DNA of 64,000 bases from Massilia yuzhufengensis (lineage in GTDB: Bacteria; Pseudomonadota; Gammaproteobacteria; Burkholderiales; Burkholderiaceae_D): contig NZ_FOLD01000017.1 in NCBI RefSeq assembly GCF_900112225.1, positions 51,050 to 115,049 of the forward strand, read 5' to 3'. The position numbers were made by a program, and so were the translations under genes. Positions 1 through 8,585 of the stretch are shown piece after piece. The stretch's first letter is position 1. Each line of letters starts with the position of its first letter. The notes below the pieces were generated by a model, which had not been told where the DNA came from, made no database searches, and saw only the letters and a list, made by a program, of their open reading frames with translations.

Positions 1-378
1 GGGCATGCGATGGGCCTCGGCGATGTGACAAGCAAAAACTACCCGAAGATGACCCTGGTCGCTGCACCGCGCGCGGGCGGAAGCCTGAGCACGCGCAGCT
101 TCATCCCCCATGTCTGCCACGACGCGATCGGCGTGCTGGCGGCTGTGACGGTCGGCACCGCCTGCGTGCTGCCCGGCTCGGTCACCGAAGGCTTGGCCGT
201 GGTCCCGGAAGGGCAGGTGAAGGCCATATCGGTCGAGCATCCAACCGGTGAATTCAGTGTCGAACTGGAGCTGGATCCCACTATGCCACACAAGGTTATC
301 CGTGCCGCCCTGCTGCGGACCGCCCGGCTGATCATGCGCGGGGAAGTGTTGGTGCCGGCACGCGTGCTGACCGCCTGA
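1..378 (+). CDS. PrpF/4-oxalomesaconate tautomerase-like protein, 3' part only
   Basis: The reading frame is open from the first base, so the gene begins upstream of the window and only about the last 125 residues are present. The visible part matches the C-terminal half of the PrpF fold as found in 4-oxalomesaconate tautomerases (GalD/LigU type): a GHAMGLGDV stretch at the start, then FIPHVCHDAIGVL, which carries the conserved Cys-His region, and a final RTARLIMRGEVLVP. GalD enzymes interconvert keto and enol forms of 4-oxalomesaconate in gallate and protocatechuate meta-cleavage. PrpF itself isomerises aconitate in the methylcitrate cycle. The C-terminal motifs fit GalD better, but the substrate cannot be decided from a fragment. 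The next gene starts about 500 bases downstream and is unrelated. Confidence 0.75.
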   Translation, partial: GHAMGLGDVTSKNYPKMTLVAAPRAGGSLSTRSFIPHVCHDAIGVLAAVTVGTACVLPGSVTEGLAVVPEGQVKAISVEHPTGEFSVELELDPTMPHKVIRAALLRTARLIMRGEVLVPARVLTA

Positions 379-685
379 TCCCGCCCTTGCTTGTCAAGTC
401 CCGTCTGGTCATAAACCCTCTTGACGAATCAGTCCGGGCGCTTTTGCTGCCATTCATTGAAGACCTTTGCAGCCTGGCGGTCCGACAGTCCCGAGTCCTT
501 GATCTCATGCCGGATTTTGGGGCTGGGTCGCCATGATCCGGGCGCCGGAATCGAATACCGGGCATACCGAGGTCCGGCAGTAGCGAGCGCCGCGCAAGCC
601 GGGGCCTTGCCGGCGCCCGGTGCCGGATTTCCGGTCACGACAGTGCAGGATGCACCATTCCCAATGATGCTAGAAATACATTTAC

Positions 686-697
686 ATTTGTCCAAAT
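686..697. promoter_or_regulatory. Palindromic operator candidate, copy 1 (ATTTG-TC-CAAAT)
   Basis: This is a perfect 5-bp inverted repeat with a 2-bp centre that covers the -35 box of the ggpPS promoter. An outer TACAT/ATGTA symmetry extends it. The same ATTTG-N2-CAAAT pattern is found at 7363-7374 and 9068-9079. The size and position fit a MarR-type or other winged-helix repressor site. The binding protein is not known. Confidence 0.45.
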
Positions 698-716
698 ATG
701 TAATTGCTGCTATGAT
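688..716 (+). promoter_or_regulatory. Sigma70-type promoter of the ggpPS-mscS-BCCT operon
   Basis: A -35 element TTGTCC (688-693) is followed after exactly 17 bases by a -10 element TATGAT (711-716), in the only A/T-rich part of this intergenic region. It would give a leader of roughly 165 bases before the ATG at 887. The -35 box lies inside the palindrome at 686-697, which suggests repression. Confidence 0.55.
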
Positions 717-886
717 GTACCGGTTCGTCGAAGCATGGGTCTCCCTTTCGGCGCAACTGCGTTATCCGCTTCACACCATCCCCGGTTACGGGCGCGCCCC
801 GCGCGCCATCCCGCGTCTTGCAGCGAACCCGCCTCCGCCACCGGGCGCTGCGGCGCCGGGCATATCGTTCAGAAAGGACGAAGTCA

Positions 887-3202
887 ATGACCATCGCCAC
901 ACCTCCGCAATGGGCGCCGCGCCCGCAGCCGGGCAAATTCGTGCTCGCCACCGACCTCGACGGAACTTTGCTGGCCGGCAGCGTCGCCGCCCGCCGCCAG
1001 GTCCGTGAACTGTTCGACGGCGCGCCTGCCGGCGCCGTCCTGGTGTTCGTCACCGGCCGCGGGCTCGAGTCGATCCTGCCCCTGCTCAGCGACCCGACCA
1101 TTCCCACCCCCGACTACATCATCGCCGACGTCGGCGCCACGATCGTCGACGGCGCGCTGCGCCCGGTCGGCGACCTGCAGGACGAGATCGCGGCGCGCTG
1201 GCCGGGGTCGCAGGCGGTGCTGCGGGCGCTGTCCGGCTTCAGCGGCCTGGCGCGCCAGAGCGTGCCGCAGGAGCGCCGCTGTTCTTTCCTGGTGGGCGAG
1301 CACGACGTCACGCCGGCCCTGCGCGCGGCGGTCGAGGAGCTCGACTGCGACCTGCTGCTGTCGGCCGGCTGCTATCTCGATGTGCTCCCGCGCGGCGTCG
1401 GCAAGGGCCAGGCCCTGCTGAGCCTGGCCAAGGCGGCCGGCTTCGATCCCGCCACGATCATCGTGGCCGGCGACACGCTCAACGACCTGTCGATGTTCGA
1501 GACCGGCCTGCACGGGGTCGTGGTGGGCGCGGCCGAGCCGGCCCTGGTGGAGCGGGTGCGCGGCCTGCCGCTGGTGCATGTCGCCACCGGCGAAGGCTGC
1601 GACGGCATCATGGAGGGGCTGGCGCGGCACGGCGCCGTCGCCGCCGCGGCGGCGGCCCTACCGGCGGCAGAGCACGGCAAATCCGACCTGGTGATGGTCT
1701 ATCACCGCCTGCCTTTCGACGAGGTGGTCGAGGACGGCGTGCTGTGCCAGCGCCGTCCGCGCAGTCCGAACGGCATCATCCCGACCCTGCTGCGCTTCTT
1801 CGCCGGTGCCCGCGCCGGATCCTGGGTGGCGTGGTCGCAGCAGGCCAGCCGTCACCCGGCCGGCTTCGTCACCCATGTCCCGGTCGATATGGAGCAGTAT
1901 CCGCAGCTGCAGGCCGCCCGCATTGCGCTGACGGCGCAGGACATCGACATCTTCTACAAGAAGTTTTCGAAGGAAGCATTCTGGCCGATCATTTTCTCCT
2001 TCCCCGACAAGGCCGAGTTCAGGCAGGCCCACTGGGACCGCTTCCTGGAGGTGAACCGCCTGTTCGCCGAGCAGGCCGCGCGCGAGGCGGCCGAGGGGGC
2101 GCTGGTCTGGATCCACGACTACAACCTGTGGATGGTCCCGGCCTTCCTGCGGCCCTTGCGGCCGGACCTGCGGATTGCCTTTTTCCACCATACCGCCTTC
2201 CCGTCGAGCGACGTGTTCAATATCCTGCCGTGGCGCCGCGACATCATCGGCAGCCTGCTCCAGTGCGACTACGTGGGCTTCCACATCCCGCGCTACGTCG
2301 AGAACTTCGTCGATGCGGTGCGCTCGCATGCACCGGTCGACGCCAGCGCCACGGTGCCCTGCGCGCCGCGCTTCCTGACCTACGGCTGCGCGCTCGGCGT
2401 GGACCGCATGACGACCCTGATCGACACCGGGGCGCGGCGGATCGGCCTGGGCGCCCATCCGGTCGGCACCGACGCCGCGCTGATCGAGCGGACCGTGGCG
2501 GCGCCGGCGGTGCAGGCCCAGGCCGCGGCGATCCGCGACTACCTGGGCGCGGCGACCGGCATCGTGTCGATCGAGCGGCTCGACTATGTCAAGGGCACGC
2601 TCGAGAAACTCGAAGCGTTCGAGCGCCTGCTGGAACGCCATCCCGAGCACATCGGCAAGGTCACGCTGCTCAACGTGATCACGCCGGCCGCGCCCGGCAT
2701 GGAGATCTACGAAAGCCTGCGCGTCGAGGTCGACCGCACCGTGGGCCGCATCAACGGCCGCTTCTCGACCCTGAACTGGGTGCCGGTGCGCTACTTCTAC
2801 CGTTCGCTGCCGTTCGAGGAAGTGCTGGCCCACTACGTGGCCTGCGATATCGCCTGGATCACGCCGCTGCGCGACGGGCTGAACCTGGTGGCCAAGGAAT
2901 TCGTGGCGGCGAAGAAGGCCAGCGCCCGTTGCGGCGTGCTGGTGCTGTCGGAGTTCGCCGGCGCGGCGGTCGAGCTGCACGGCGCGCTGCTGACCAACCC
3001 CTACGATGCCAACGCCATGACCGCCTCCCTGCACCATGCCCTGACCATGGGGCAGGAGGAGCGCGAGTACCGCACCGCCCGGATGGCGATGATCACGACC
3101 GAGCATGACGTGGCGCGCTGGGGGCGCGACTTCATCGCGGCGGCGACCGACACCGCGGCGGGGCCGGACTGGACTGGCGAAGCCGAGGCGCTGGCCGCAT
3201 GA
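887..3202 (+). CDS. ggpPS: Glucosylglycerol-phosphate phosphatase/synthase fusion (GgpPS)
   Basis: A 771-residue fusion. The N-terminal third is a HAD phosphatase: nucleophile motif DLDGTLL with Asp23 and Asp25, and a late GDTLND motif near residue 200. From about residue 266 to the end it is a GT20 glycosyltransferase, with SPNGIIPTLLRFF, WIHDYNLWMVP, FHHTAFPSSDVFNILPWRR, RLDYVKG and TPLRDGLNLVAKEF. The GT20 part follows cyanobacterial glucosylglycerol-phosphate synthase more closely than trehalose-6-phosphate synthase, and an N-terminal phosphatase is the arrangement described for GgpPS of Pseudomonas and Azotobacter. Predicted role: ADP-glucose plus glycerol-3-phosphate to glucosylglycerol-phosphate, then dephosphorylation to the compatible solute glucosylglycerol. 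The ATG at 887 follows AGAAAGGA; an upstream in-frame start at 818 lacks such a site. It is first in an operon with mscS and a BCCT transporter. Confidence 0.82.
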   Translation: MTIATPPQWAPRPQPGKFVLATDLDGTLLAGSVAARRQVRELFDGAPAGAVLVFVTGRGLESILPLLSDPTIPTPDYIIADVGATIVDGALRPVGDLQDEIAARWPGSQAVLRALSGFSGLARQSVPQERRCSFLVGEHDVTPALRAAVEELDCDLLLSAGCYLDVLPRGVGKGQALLSLAKAAGFDPATIIVAGDTLNDLSMFETGLHGVVVGAAEPALVERVRGLPLVHVATGEGCDGIMEGLARHGAVAAAAAALPAAEHGKSDLVMVYHRLPFDEVVEDGVLCQRRPRSPNGIIPTLLRFFAGARAGSWVAWSQQASRHPAGFVTHVPVDMEQYPQLQAARIALTAQDIDIFYKKFSKEAFWPIIFSFPDKAEFRQAHWDRFLEVNRLFAEQAAREAAEGALVWIHDYNLWMVPAFLRPLRPDLRIAFFHHTAFPSSDVFNILPWRRDIIGSLLQCDYVGFHIPRYVENFVDAVRSHAPVDASATVPCAPRFLTYGCALGVDRMTTLIDTGARRIGLGAHPVGTDAALIERTVAAPAVQAQAAAIRDYLGAATGIVSIERLDYVKGTLEKLEAFERLLERHPEHIGKVTLLNVITPAAPGMEIYESLRVEVDRTVGRINGRFSTLNWVPVRYFYRSLPFEEVLAHYVACDIAWITPLRDGLNLVAKEFVAAKKASARCGVLVLSEFAGAAVELHGALLTNPYDANAMTASLHHALTMGQEEREYRTARMAMITTEHDVARWGRDFIAAATDTAAGPDWTGEAEALAA

Positions 3203-3224
3203 ACCACCTGATGAGGAGTTGCAC

Positions 3225-4292
3225 ATGCTGAAGTACTCGCTGCTTGGGAATGACCTGTATGCCTGGGCCATCGCGCTGGCGATCGCGCTCGCGGTGTCCG
3301 CACTGCTCTACCTTGCACGGCGTGTGCTGGTGCGGCGCCTGAGCGTCTTTGCCGCCACCACCACCACGTATCTCGACGACCTGGCGGTCAAGGTGCTGTC
3401 GGCCACGCACCCGCTGTTCATCCTGCTCATGGGCATGTATGCAGGCTCGCACTGGCTGCTGTTGTCGGACAAGGGCACCACCTTGCTGGCGCGCCTGGCG
3501 ATTGCGGCCCTGCTGCTGCAGGTGGCGCGCTGGGGCGACGTCGGCGTGCACGGATGGCTGCAGCATTACCGTACCCGGCGCAGTGCGCTGGACGTGGCCA
3601 GCACCACATCCACGGCGGCGCTGGGATTCGTCGCGCGCACGGCGATCTGGGCCATCGTGATCCTGATGATCCTGGATAATTTCGGGGTCAATATCACCAC
3701 GCTGGTGGCCAGCCTGGGCATCGGCGGCATCGCGGTCGCGCTGGCGCTGCAGAACGTGCTGGGCGACCTGTTCTCCTCGCTCTCCATCGTGCTCGACAAG
3801 CCGTTCGAGGTCGGCGACTTCATCTCGGTCGACGGCATCGCCGGCACCGTCGAATACGTGGGCCTGAAGACCACCCGCATCCGCGGCCTGGGCGGCGAGC
3901 AGGTCGTGTTCTCGAACAGCGACCTGCTCGGCAGCCGCATCCATAATTTCAAGCGCATGCAGACGCGCCGCATCGTGTTCGGCATCGGTGTCACCTACGA
4001 GCTCGACCGGCGCCAGCTGGGGGCGATCCCCGGCATCCTGCGCGAGGCGGTGCAAGCGCAGCCCCAGGCCAGGTTCGACCGCGCCCATTTCAAGTCCTAC
4101 GGCGCCTCCTCGATCGACTTCGAAACCGTCTACATCATGCAGACTTCCGACTACGCCGCGTACATGGACGTCCAGCAGGCGATCAACCTGGCCCTGTTCG
4201 AGCGCTTCGCCGAAGAGGGCATCGATTTCGCCTATCCGACCCAGACCCTGTACCTGGCGCGCGCCAGGGCCGGCGCCGCGCAGGAGGGCTGA
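3225..4292 (+). CDS. MscS-family mechanosensitive channel
   Basis: A 355-residue inner-membrane protein. There are hydrophobic segments near residues 9-30, 60-80 and 85-105, then the pore helix and beta domain of the MscS family: LGIGGIAVALALQNVLGD, followed by VGDFISVDGIAGTVEYVG and VFSNSDLLGSRIHN. Such channels open under membrane tension and release solutes after hypo-osmotic shock. The ATG at 3225 is preceded by GAGGAG at proper spacing; a longer frame from 3105 overlaps ggpPS and is rejected. It starts 22 bases after ggpPS and ends 3 bases before the BCCT gene, so the three are almost certainly co-transcribed. The context points to osmotic balance, not ion-specific transport. Confidence 0.88.
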   Translation: MLKYSLLGNDLYAWAIALAIALAVSALLYLARRVLVRRLSVFAATTTTYLDDLAVKVLSATHPLFILLMGMYAGSHWLLLSDKGTTLLARLAIAALLLQVARWGDVGVHGWLQHYRTRRSALDVASTTSTAALGFVARTAIWAIVILMILDNFGVNITTLVASLGIGGIAVALALQNVLGDLFSSLSIVLDKPFEVGDFISVDGIAGTVEYVGLKTTRIRGLGGEQVVFSNSDLLGSRIHNFKRMQTRRIVFGIGVTYELDRRQLGAIPGILREAVQAQPQARFDRAHFKSYGASSIDFETVYIMQTSDYAAYMDVQQAINLALFERFAEEGIDFAYPTQTLYLARARAGAAQEG

Positions 4293-4295
4293 GCC

Positions 4296-5819
4296 ATGCC
4301 GCTGCAGATGCTGGTGTCGGCGGGCTTCATCCTTGCCGTGGTGCTGTGGGGCCTGCTGGCGCCCGCCTCGATGGGTGCGCTGCTCGACGCCCTGCTGGCG
4401 GCCCTGACCCGCAACCTCGGCTGGTTCTACCTGTGGGTCGTGCTGGGCCTGGTCGTATTTGCCGGCTTCGTGGCGTTCAGCCGTTATGGCAACCTCAAGC
4501 TGGGCCAGGAGGACGAGGAGCCGGAGTTCCCGGTCGGCAGCTGGTTCGCGATGCTGTTCGCGGCCGGCATGGGGATTGGCCTGGTGTTCTGGGGAGTGGC
4601 CGAGCCACTGTCGCATTATGCGGTGGCGCCACCCGGCATCGCGCCCCATACGCCGGAGGCCGCAAATGCCGCGATGCGCCATGCGTTCTTTCACTGGGGC
4701 ATCCATCCCTGGGCTGTCTACAGCGTGGTGGCGCTGGCGATCGCCTTCTTCCAGTACCGGCGCGGCGCCAGCCCCCTGATCAGCAGCGTGACGGACGCCT
4801 TGCCGTGGCGGCCGCTGCGCGCCATGGCGGGCTGGTTCAACGGGACGGCGGTGGTGGCGACTGCCTTCGGCGTCGCCGCCTCGCTCGGGGTTGGCGCGCT
4901 GCAGATCAACAGCGGCCTGCATGCCGTATTCGGCGTGGCAATCGGACCTGCGGCGCAGGTGATCATCATCGTCCTGACGGCAATCGTGTTCATCGGTTCG
5001 GCCGTGGCCGGGGTCGACCAGGGTATCCGCAGGCTGTCCAGCCTGAACATGGGCGTCGCGGTACTGCTGGCGCTGGCGGTATTCGTGCTCGGCCCGACGG
5101 TCGCCATCATCGACACCTTCACCAATACCCTGGGCAGCTACCTGAGCGAGTTCGTCAGGATGAGCCTGCGCACGACACCGTTCCGCGACAGCAGCTGGGT
5201 CGGCAACTGGACCATCTTCTACTGGGCATGGTGGATCTCGTGGTCGCCCTTTGTCGGCCTGTTCATCGCCCGCGTCTCGCGCGGCCGGACGATACGCGAG
5301 TTCATCCTCGGAACGGTGCTGGCCCCCTCGCTGGCGGCCTTCCTGTGGTTTTCGATCTTCGGCGGCTCGGCCCTCTACATGGAAATCTGGCAGCAGGTCC
5401 CGCTGGCGGAGGCGGTCAAGGCCGATGTGTCGACCGCCTTGTTCGCGATGTTCGACGCCATGCCCCTGGGCGGCATCATGTCGGTGCTGGCCACCCTGCT
5501 GGTATTCGTGTTCTTCGTCACTTCCGGCGACTCGGCCGTTCTGGTGCTGGGCATGATGAGCAGCGGCGGCAACCCGAATCCGCCGGGCCGCATCAAGATC
5601 GTCTGGGGCGTGCTGGTGGCGGGCATCGCAGTCAGCCTGTTGCTGGCGGGCGGGCTGAAGGCGGTGCAGACGGCCACCATCCTGTTCGCACTGCCATTCG
5701 CGCTGATCATCGTGCTGATGGTGCTGTCCTTGTGGCGGGCGCTGGCGCAGGACTGGGCGGAAGAAGCGCGGCGCGAGCGCGCGCTGAAGCGGCGCATGCG
5801 CGAAATGATCGACCGCTGA
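4296..5819 (+). CDS. BCCT-family betaine/choline/carnitine transporter
   Basis: A 507-residue protein with about 12 membrane segments. Family signatures are clear: GMGIGLVFWGVAEPLSHY near residues 90-107 and the Trp-rich WTIFYWAWWISWSPFVGLF near residue 306, followed by RVSRGRTIREF. BCCT carriers import trimethylammonium compounds such as glycine betaine, choline or carnitine by sodium or proton symport. The C-terminal tail is short (about 30 charged residues), unlike the long osmosensing tail of BetP, so direct osmosensing by that route is doubtful. The gene starts 3 bases after mscS; GGAGGG at the end of mscS serves as the ribosome site. Function with ggpPS in osmoprotection is inferred from context. 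The exact substrate is unknown. Confidence 0.88.
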   Translation: MPLQMLVSAGFILAVVLWGLLAPASMGALLDALLAALTRNLGWFYLWVVLGLVVFAGFVAFSRYGNLKLGQEDEEPEFPVGSWFAMLFAAGMGIGLVFWGVAEPLSHYAVAPPGIAPHTPEAANAAMRHAFFHWGIHPWAVYSVVALAIAFFQYRRGASPLISSVTDALPWRPLRAMAGWFNGTAVVATAFGVAASLGVGALQINSGLHAVFGVAIGPAAQVIIIVLTAIVFIGSAVAGVDQGIRRLSSLNMGVAVLLALAVFVLGPTVAIIDTFTNTLGSYLSEFVRMSLRTTPFRDSSWVGNWTIFYWAWWISWSPFVGLFIARVSRGRTIREFILGTVLAPSLAAFLWFSIFGGSALYMEIWQQVPLAEAVKADVSTALFAMFDAMPLGGIMSVLATLLVFVFFVTSGDSAVLVLGMMSSGGNPNPPGRIKIVWGVLVAGIAVSLLLAGGLKAVQTATILFALPFALIIVLMVLSLWRALAQDWAEEARRERALKRRMREMIDR

Positions 5820-5920
5820 GCGTGCCGCTGCGACGCGCGAAGAAATCTTTTGTCGAATCGCAGGTTCCCGGCGACAATTGCGGATTTCCCTGACACCAGG
5901 GACGCCCACTGCATCCGACC

Positions 5921-7342
5921 ATGAACGCACCCGACACACCGCGTCCGGCCTCCCTCAGGGAGGCCATCGCCCACCGCTTCAGCCTGCTCGACGACAAGGC
6001 CGACGACGACGAGATCGACCGCAGCCTGCGCGCCGGCGTCGAGCTGCGCGGCGCCACGCCCTGGATCCTGATGTTCGCGATCGTGATCGCCTCGGTCGGC
6101 CTGAATACCAATTCCAACGCCGTCATCATCGGCGCCATGCTGGTGTCCCCGCTGATGGGACCGATCGTGGGTCTGGGTTATGGCCTGGGCATCTACGATT
6201 TTCCGCTGGTCCGGCGCTCGCTCGCCAATCTCGCGATCGCCGCGGCGATCAGCCTGCTCACTTCGACCCTGTACTTCATGCTCACCCCGCTCGACGAGGC
6301 CCAGTCCGAGCTGCTGGCGCGCACCACGCCGTCGCTGTGGGATGTGCTGATCGCGCTGGCCGGCGGGCTGGCCGGCATCATCGGGCAGACGCGCAGGGAG
6401 AAATCGAATGTCTTGCCTGGCGTGGCCATCGCCACCGCCCTGATGCCGCCGCTGTGCACGGCCGGCTACGGGCTGGCCAATGGCGACTGGTCGGTGTTCG
6501 GCGGCGCCTTTTACCTGTTTTCGATCAATTGCGTGTTCATCGCATTCGCGGCGGTGATCGTCATCGAGTTCCTGCGCCTGCCGCACCGCAAATTCGTCGA
6601 CCCGCGGCGCGAGCGCCATGTCAAGCGCGCCTTGCTGGCGGTGGTGCTGATTACCGGCCTGCCCAGCATCTACCTGGCCACGCGCCTGGTCGACAACGAG
6701 GTGTTCAAGAGCCGGGCGCGCGATTTCGTGCGGCGCGAATTCAAGGCCGCGCGCGTCCATGTGCTCGAGACGCGGCTGGCGCCAGCCTCCCGGCAGATCG
6801 AGGTCACGCTGATCGGGCCGCGCCTGCCGGCGCCCGCGATCGGCGCGATCGAGGCGCGGCTGGCGGGCGCCGGGCTGGCCGACGCCCGCCTGTCGGTGCA
6901 CCAGGCACAGGCCGAGGACGCCAAGATCGATGTCGGCAGCCTGAAGGCCGATATCCTGGCAGATATCGTGCGCAACAACCAGCAGGCGCTGGAGGAAAAG
7001 GACGCGACCATCGAGAAGCTCAAGGCGCAGCTTGGCGCTCAGGGCGAGTGGGCCCCCCAGTCCGGCGCCGTGACGCTGGAGTTCGAGGCCCAGTACCCAC
7101 AGTGCGGCAATGTGCTGGTCGGGCGCGCGATCCAGCCGGGTAATCCGGGCGGGGCGCCGCTGCCGTTCCTGAGCGCGGACTGCCGGCGCCTGCCGAAGGC
7201 CGCGGAGATGGCGCGGATCGGCGCCTGGCTCAAGGTCAGGACCGGCAACCCGGACGCCAGGCTGGTGCTTTCGGCCAGGCGCGGCGCATTGCTGCGCCAG
7301 TCAGGCGTGCCGGCTGCGCCGTCGGCGCCGCCGGGCCGCTGA
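5921..7342 (+). CDS. DUF389 family membrane protein
   Basis: A 473-residue protein. The N-terminal 240 residues are a DUF389 membrane domain: TPWILMFAIVIASVGLNTNS, NAVIIGAMLVSPLMGPIVG and LPGVAIATALMPPLCTAGYG are characteristic, with about six to seven membrane segments. The C-terminal half is soluble: an alpha/beta stretch, a short coiled-coil-like segment near residues 347-372 (NNQQALEEKDATIEKLKAQL), and a last domain with a Cys pair (QCGNVL and DCRRLP) suggesting an extracytoplasmic disulfide. DUF389 proteins have no well-established biochemical function. It follows the BCCT gene by about 100 bases and may be read from the same operon. The tail beyond DUF389 is not recognised. Confidence 0.75.
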   Translation: MNAPDTPRPASLREAIAHRFSLLDDKADDDEIDRSLRAGVELRGATPWILMFAIVIASVGLNTNSNAVIIGAMLVSPLMGPIVGLGYGLGIYDFPLVRRSLANLAIAAAISLLTSTLYFMLTPLDEAQSELLARTTPSLWDVLIALAGGLAGIIGQTRREKSNVLPGVAIATALMPPLCTAGYGLANGDWSVFGGAFYLFSINCVFIAFAAVIVIEFLRLPHRKFVDPRRERHVKRALLAVVLITGLPSIYLATRLVDNEVFKSRARDFVRREFKAARVHVLETRLAPASRQIEVTLIGPRLPAPAIGAIEARLAGAGLADARLSVHQAQAEDAKIDVGSLKADILADIVRNNQQALEEKDATIEKLKAQLGAQGEWAPQSGAVTLEFEAQYPQCGNVLVGRAIQPGNPGGAPLPFLSADCRRLPKAAEMARIGAWLKVRTGNPDARLVLSARRGALLRQSGVPAAPSAPPGR

Positions 7343-7362
7343 GCGGGGGCAGGGCCGGATAC

Positions 7363-7374
7363 ATTTGCACAAAT
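7363..7374. promoter_or_regulatory. Palindromic operator candidate, copy 2 (ATTTG-CA-CAAAT)
   Basis: Same 5-2-5 inverted repeat as at 686-697, lying just after the DUF389 stop codon. A weak minus-strand -10 (GATAAT at 7373-7378) overlaps it, but no good -35 is visible and no intact gene starts next to it. It may belong to a gene whose start was lost in the local rearrangement. Confidence 0.35.
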
Positions 7375-7442
7375 TATCTTTCTTTGGGTGAAAGATGACG
7401 GTATCATGGGCGCCGTCATTGCCGTTCGCGTGCCGGCCGGCG

Positions 7443-7763
7443 TCAGAGCTGGGCCAGGGGGCGCTGGGCGTGGTCGTCGTCGGCGCCCAGCAGTCCGATC
7501 AGCACACCGAGGTCATGGTTCAGGCGCAACAACGTCTCCGGAGGCAGGCTGGCGAGCGCACCGGGAAGGACGCCGGTGAACGGAGCCGGTGCAACGCGCA
7601 GCAGTTCCATTCCGGGCGGTAGCAGTTGCAATGAGGTGGTGCGCCGGTCGGCGCCGTTGCGGGTGCTGGCGACCAGGCCGCGGCCGAGCAGGCTGCGCAC
7701 CAGGTTGCTGGCGGTGGACTGGTGAACGTCGAGCGCCTGCGCCAGCTCGTTCACCCCGATCCC
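7443..7763 (-). pseudogene. MarR-type regulator, 5'-truncated remnant
   Basis: Read on the minus strand, the last about 105 residues of this frame are a MarR-type winged helix: VNELAQALDVHQSTASNLVR (recognition helix region), then GLVASTRNGADRRTTSLQL (the beta wing with the conserved D-R-R) and a C-terminal dimerisation helix. Everything upstream of GIGVNELAQ, that is the N-terminal dimerisation helices and the start codon, is missing. At that point the sequence passes directly into the middle of a ClC channel gene on the other strand. The part that could be translated from further upstream is antisense ClC sequence and not protein. The most likely history is one deletion that removed the 5' ends of two divergent genes together with their shared promoter region. 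Confidence 0.65.
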
Positions 7764-8561
7764 GGGGGCGCGGCCTTCAATACGCCGCTGGCCGGCGTCC
7801 TGTTCGCCATCGAGGAGCTGGCACGGGCGCCAGAGCAGCGTAGCAGCGGCCTGATCATCACTGCGATCGTGTTGGCCGGCATGGTCGCAGTATCGGTGCA
7901 TGGCAATGCCACGTACTTCGGGGTGATCCATGCGGGAACGCTCGGCATGGACCTACTGCTGCCGGGCCTTCTGGTAGCGCTGTGCTGCGGCCTGGCCGGC
8001 GGCGTCTTTTCACGCCTCCTGATCGCTTCGCTGGGAGGGGCGGGCAGCGACCGCCTCAGCCGGCTGCGGGCGGACCGTCCGGTCATGTTCGCGGCGCTGT
8101 GCGGGCTGGGCGTGGCGGTGATCGGCGTGGCCACGGCAGGCGCCACCTTCGGTTCCGGCTATGCGCCGACCCGGGCCATGATCGAAGGGGTTGCCAGCAT
8201 GCCGATGCTGTATATGCTGTTCAAATTCATTGCGACCTGGCTGAGCGCCTGGGCTGGCGTACCTGCCGGCATTTTCGCACCTTCCCTGGCGATCGGCGCG
8301 GCCCTCGGGAACGATGTGGCGATGCTGGTCCTGCATACCCAGCACCCCGCATTGATCGCCTTCGGCATGGTCGGGTTCCTGGCAGCCACGACCCAGGCGC
8401 CACTCACGGCATGCATCATTGTCATGGAAATGGTCGATGGCCACAGCATGGTGCTGAGCCTGATGGCCTGCGCCCTGGCCGCCAGCATGGTGGCGCGCAT
8501 CGTCAGCCCGGCCCTGTATCCTGCGCTGGCGCGGATGCAGCTGGCACGCGCCGCAGGCTGA
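7722..8561 (+). pseudogene. ClC-type chloride channel/antiporter, N-terminal half missing
   Basis: ClC homology begins at about 7764 with GGAAFNTPLAGVLFAIEEL, a signature from the middle of ClC proteins, and continues to the stop with FGSGYAPTRAMIEG, AGVPAGIFAPSLAIGAALG and GFLAATTQAPLTACIIVMEM. Only about 265 of the usual 420-450 residues remain; the first selectivity-filter region and roughly six helices are absent. An ATG at 7722 keeps the frame open but its first 14 residues come from antisense MarR sequence. A functional channel is unlikely, since both halves of the ClC subunit form the pore. See the companion MarR remnant at 7443-7763. Confidence 0.75.
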
Positions 8562-8585
8562 TCCCGCCTGGCCGGCAGGATCAGC
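8557..8585. terminator. Hairpin over two convergent stop codons
   Basis: GCTGATCC (8557-8564) and GGATCAGC (8578-8585) form a perfect 8-bp stem. It contains the stop codons of the ClC remnant and of the minus-strand winged-helix gene. It may end transcription from both sides, although the following T-run is poor. Confidence 0.4.

Larger units (their letters stand above)
379..886. other. Gene-free stretch upstream of ggpPS
   Basis: No convincing gene is seen here. The short frames crossing it have no recognisable protein features and lie opposite or out of frame with one another. An A/T-rich island at about 665-720 holds a promoter and a palindrome, described separately. The remainder is GC-rich with no clear terminator. 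Confidence 0.6.

Noticed and set aside
421..1008. Open frame of 195 residues upstream of and into ggpPS
   Set aside because: It overlaps the promoter and the first 120 bases of ggpPS in another frame and its product is low-complexity.
887..3202. Trehalose-6-phosphate synthase/phosphatase (OtsA/OtsB) identity
   Set aside because: Fusion order (phosphatase first) and GT20 motifs such as SPNGIIPTLLRFF and WIHDYNLWMVP follow glucosylglycerol-phosphate enzymes better.
3132..5939. Minus-strand frame of 935 residues opposite mscS and the BCCT gene
   Set aside because: The sequence is His/Gln/Arg-rich without any fold signature, typical of antisense to GC-rich membrane protein genes.
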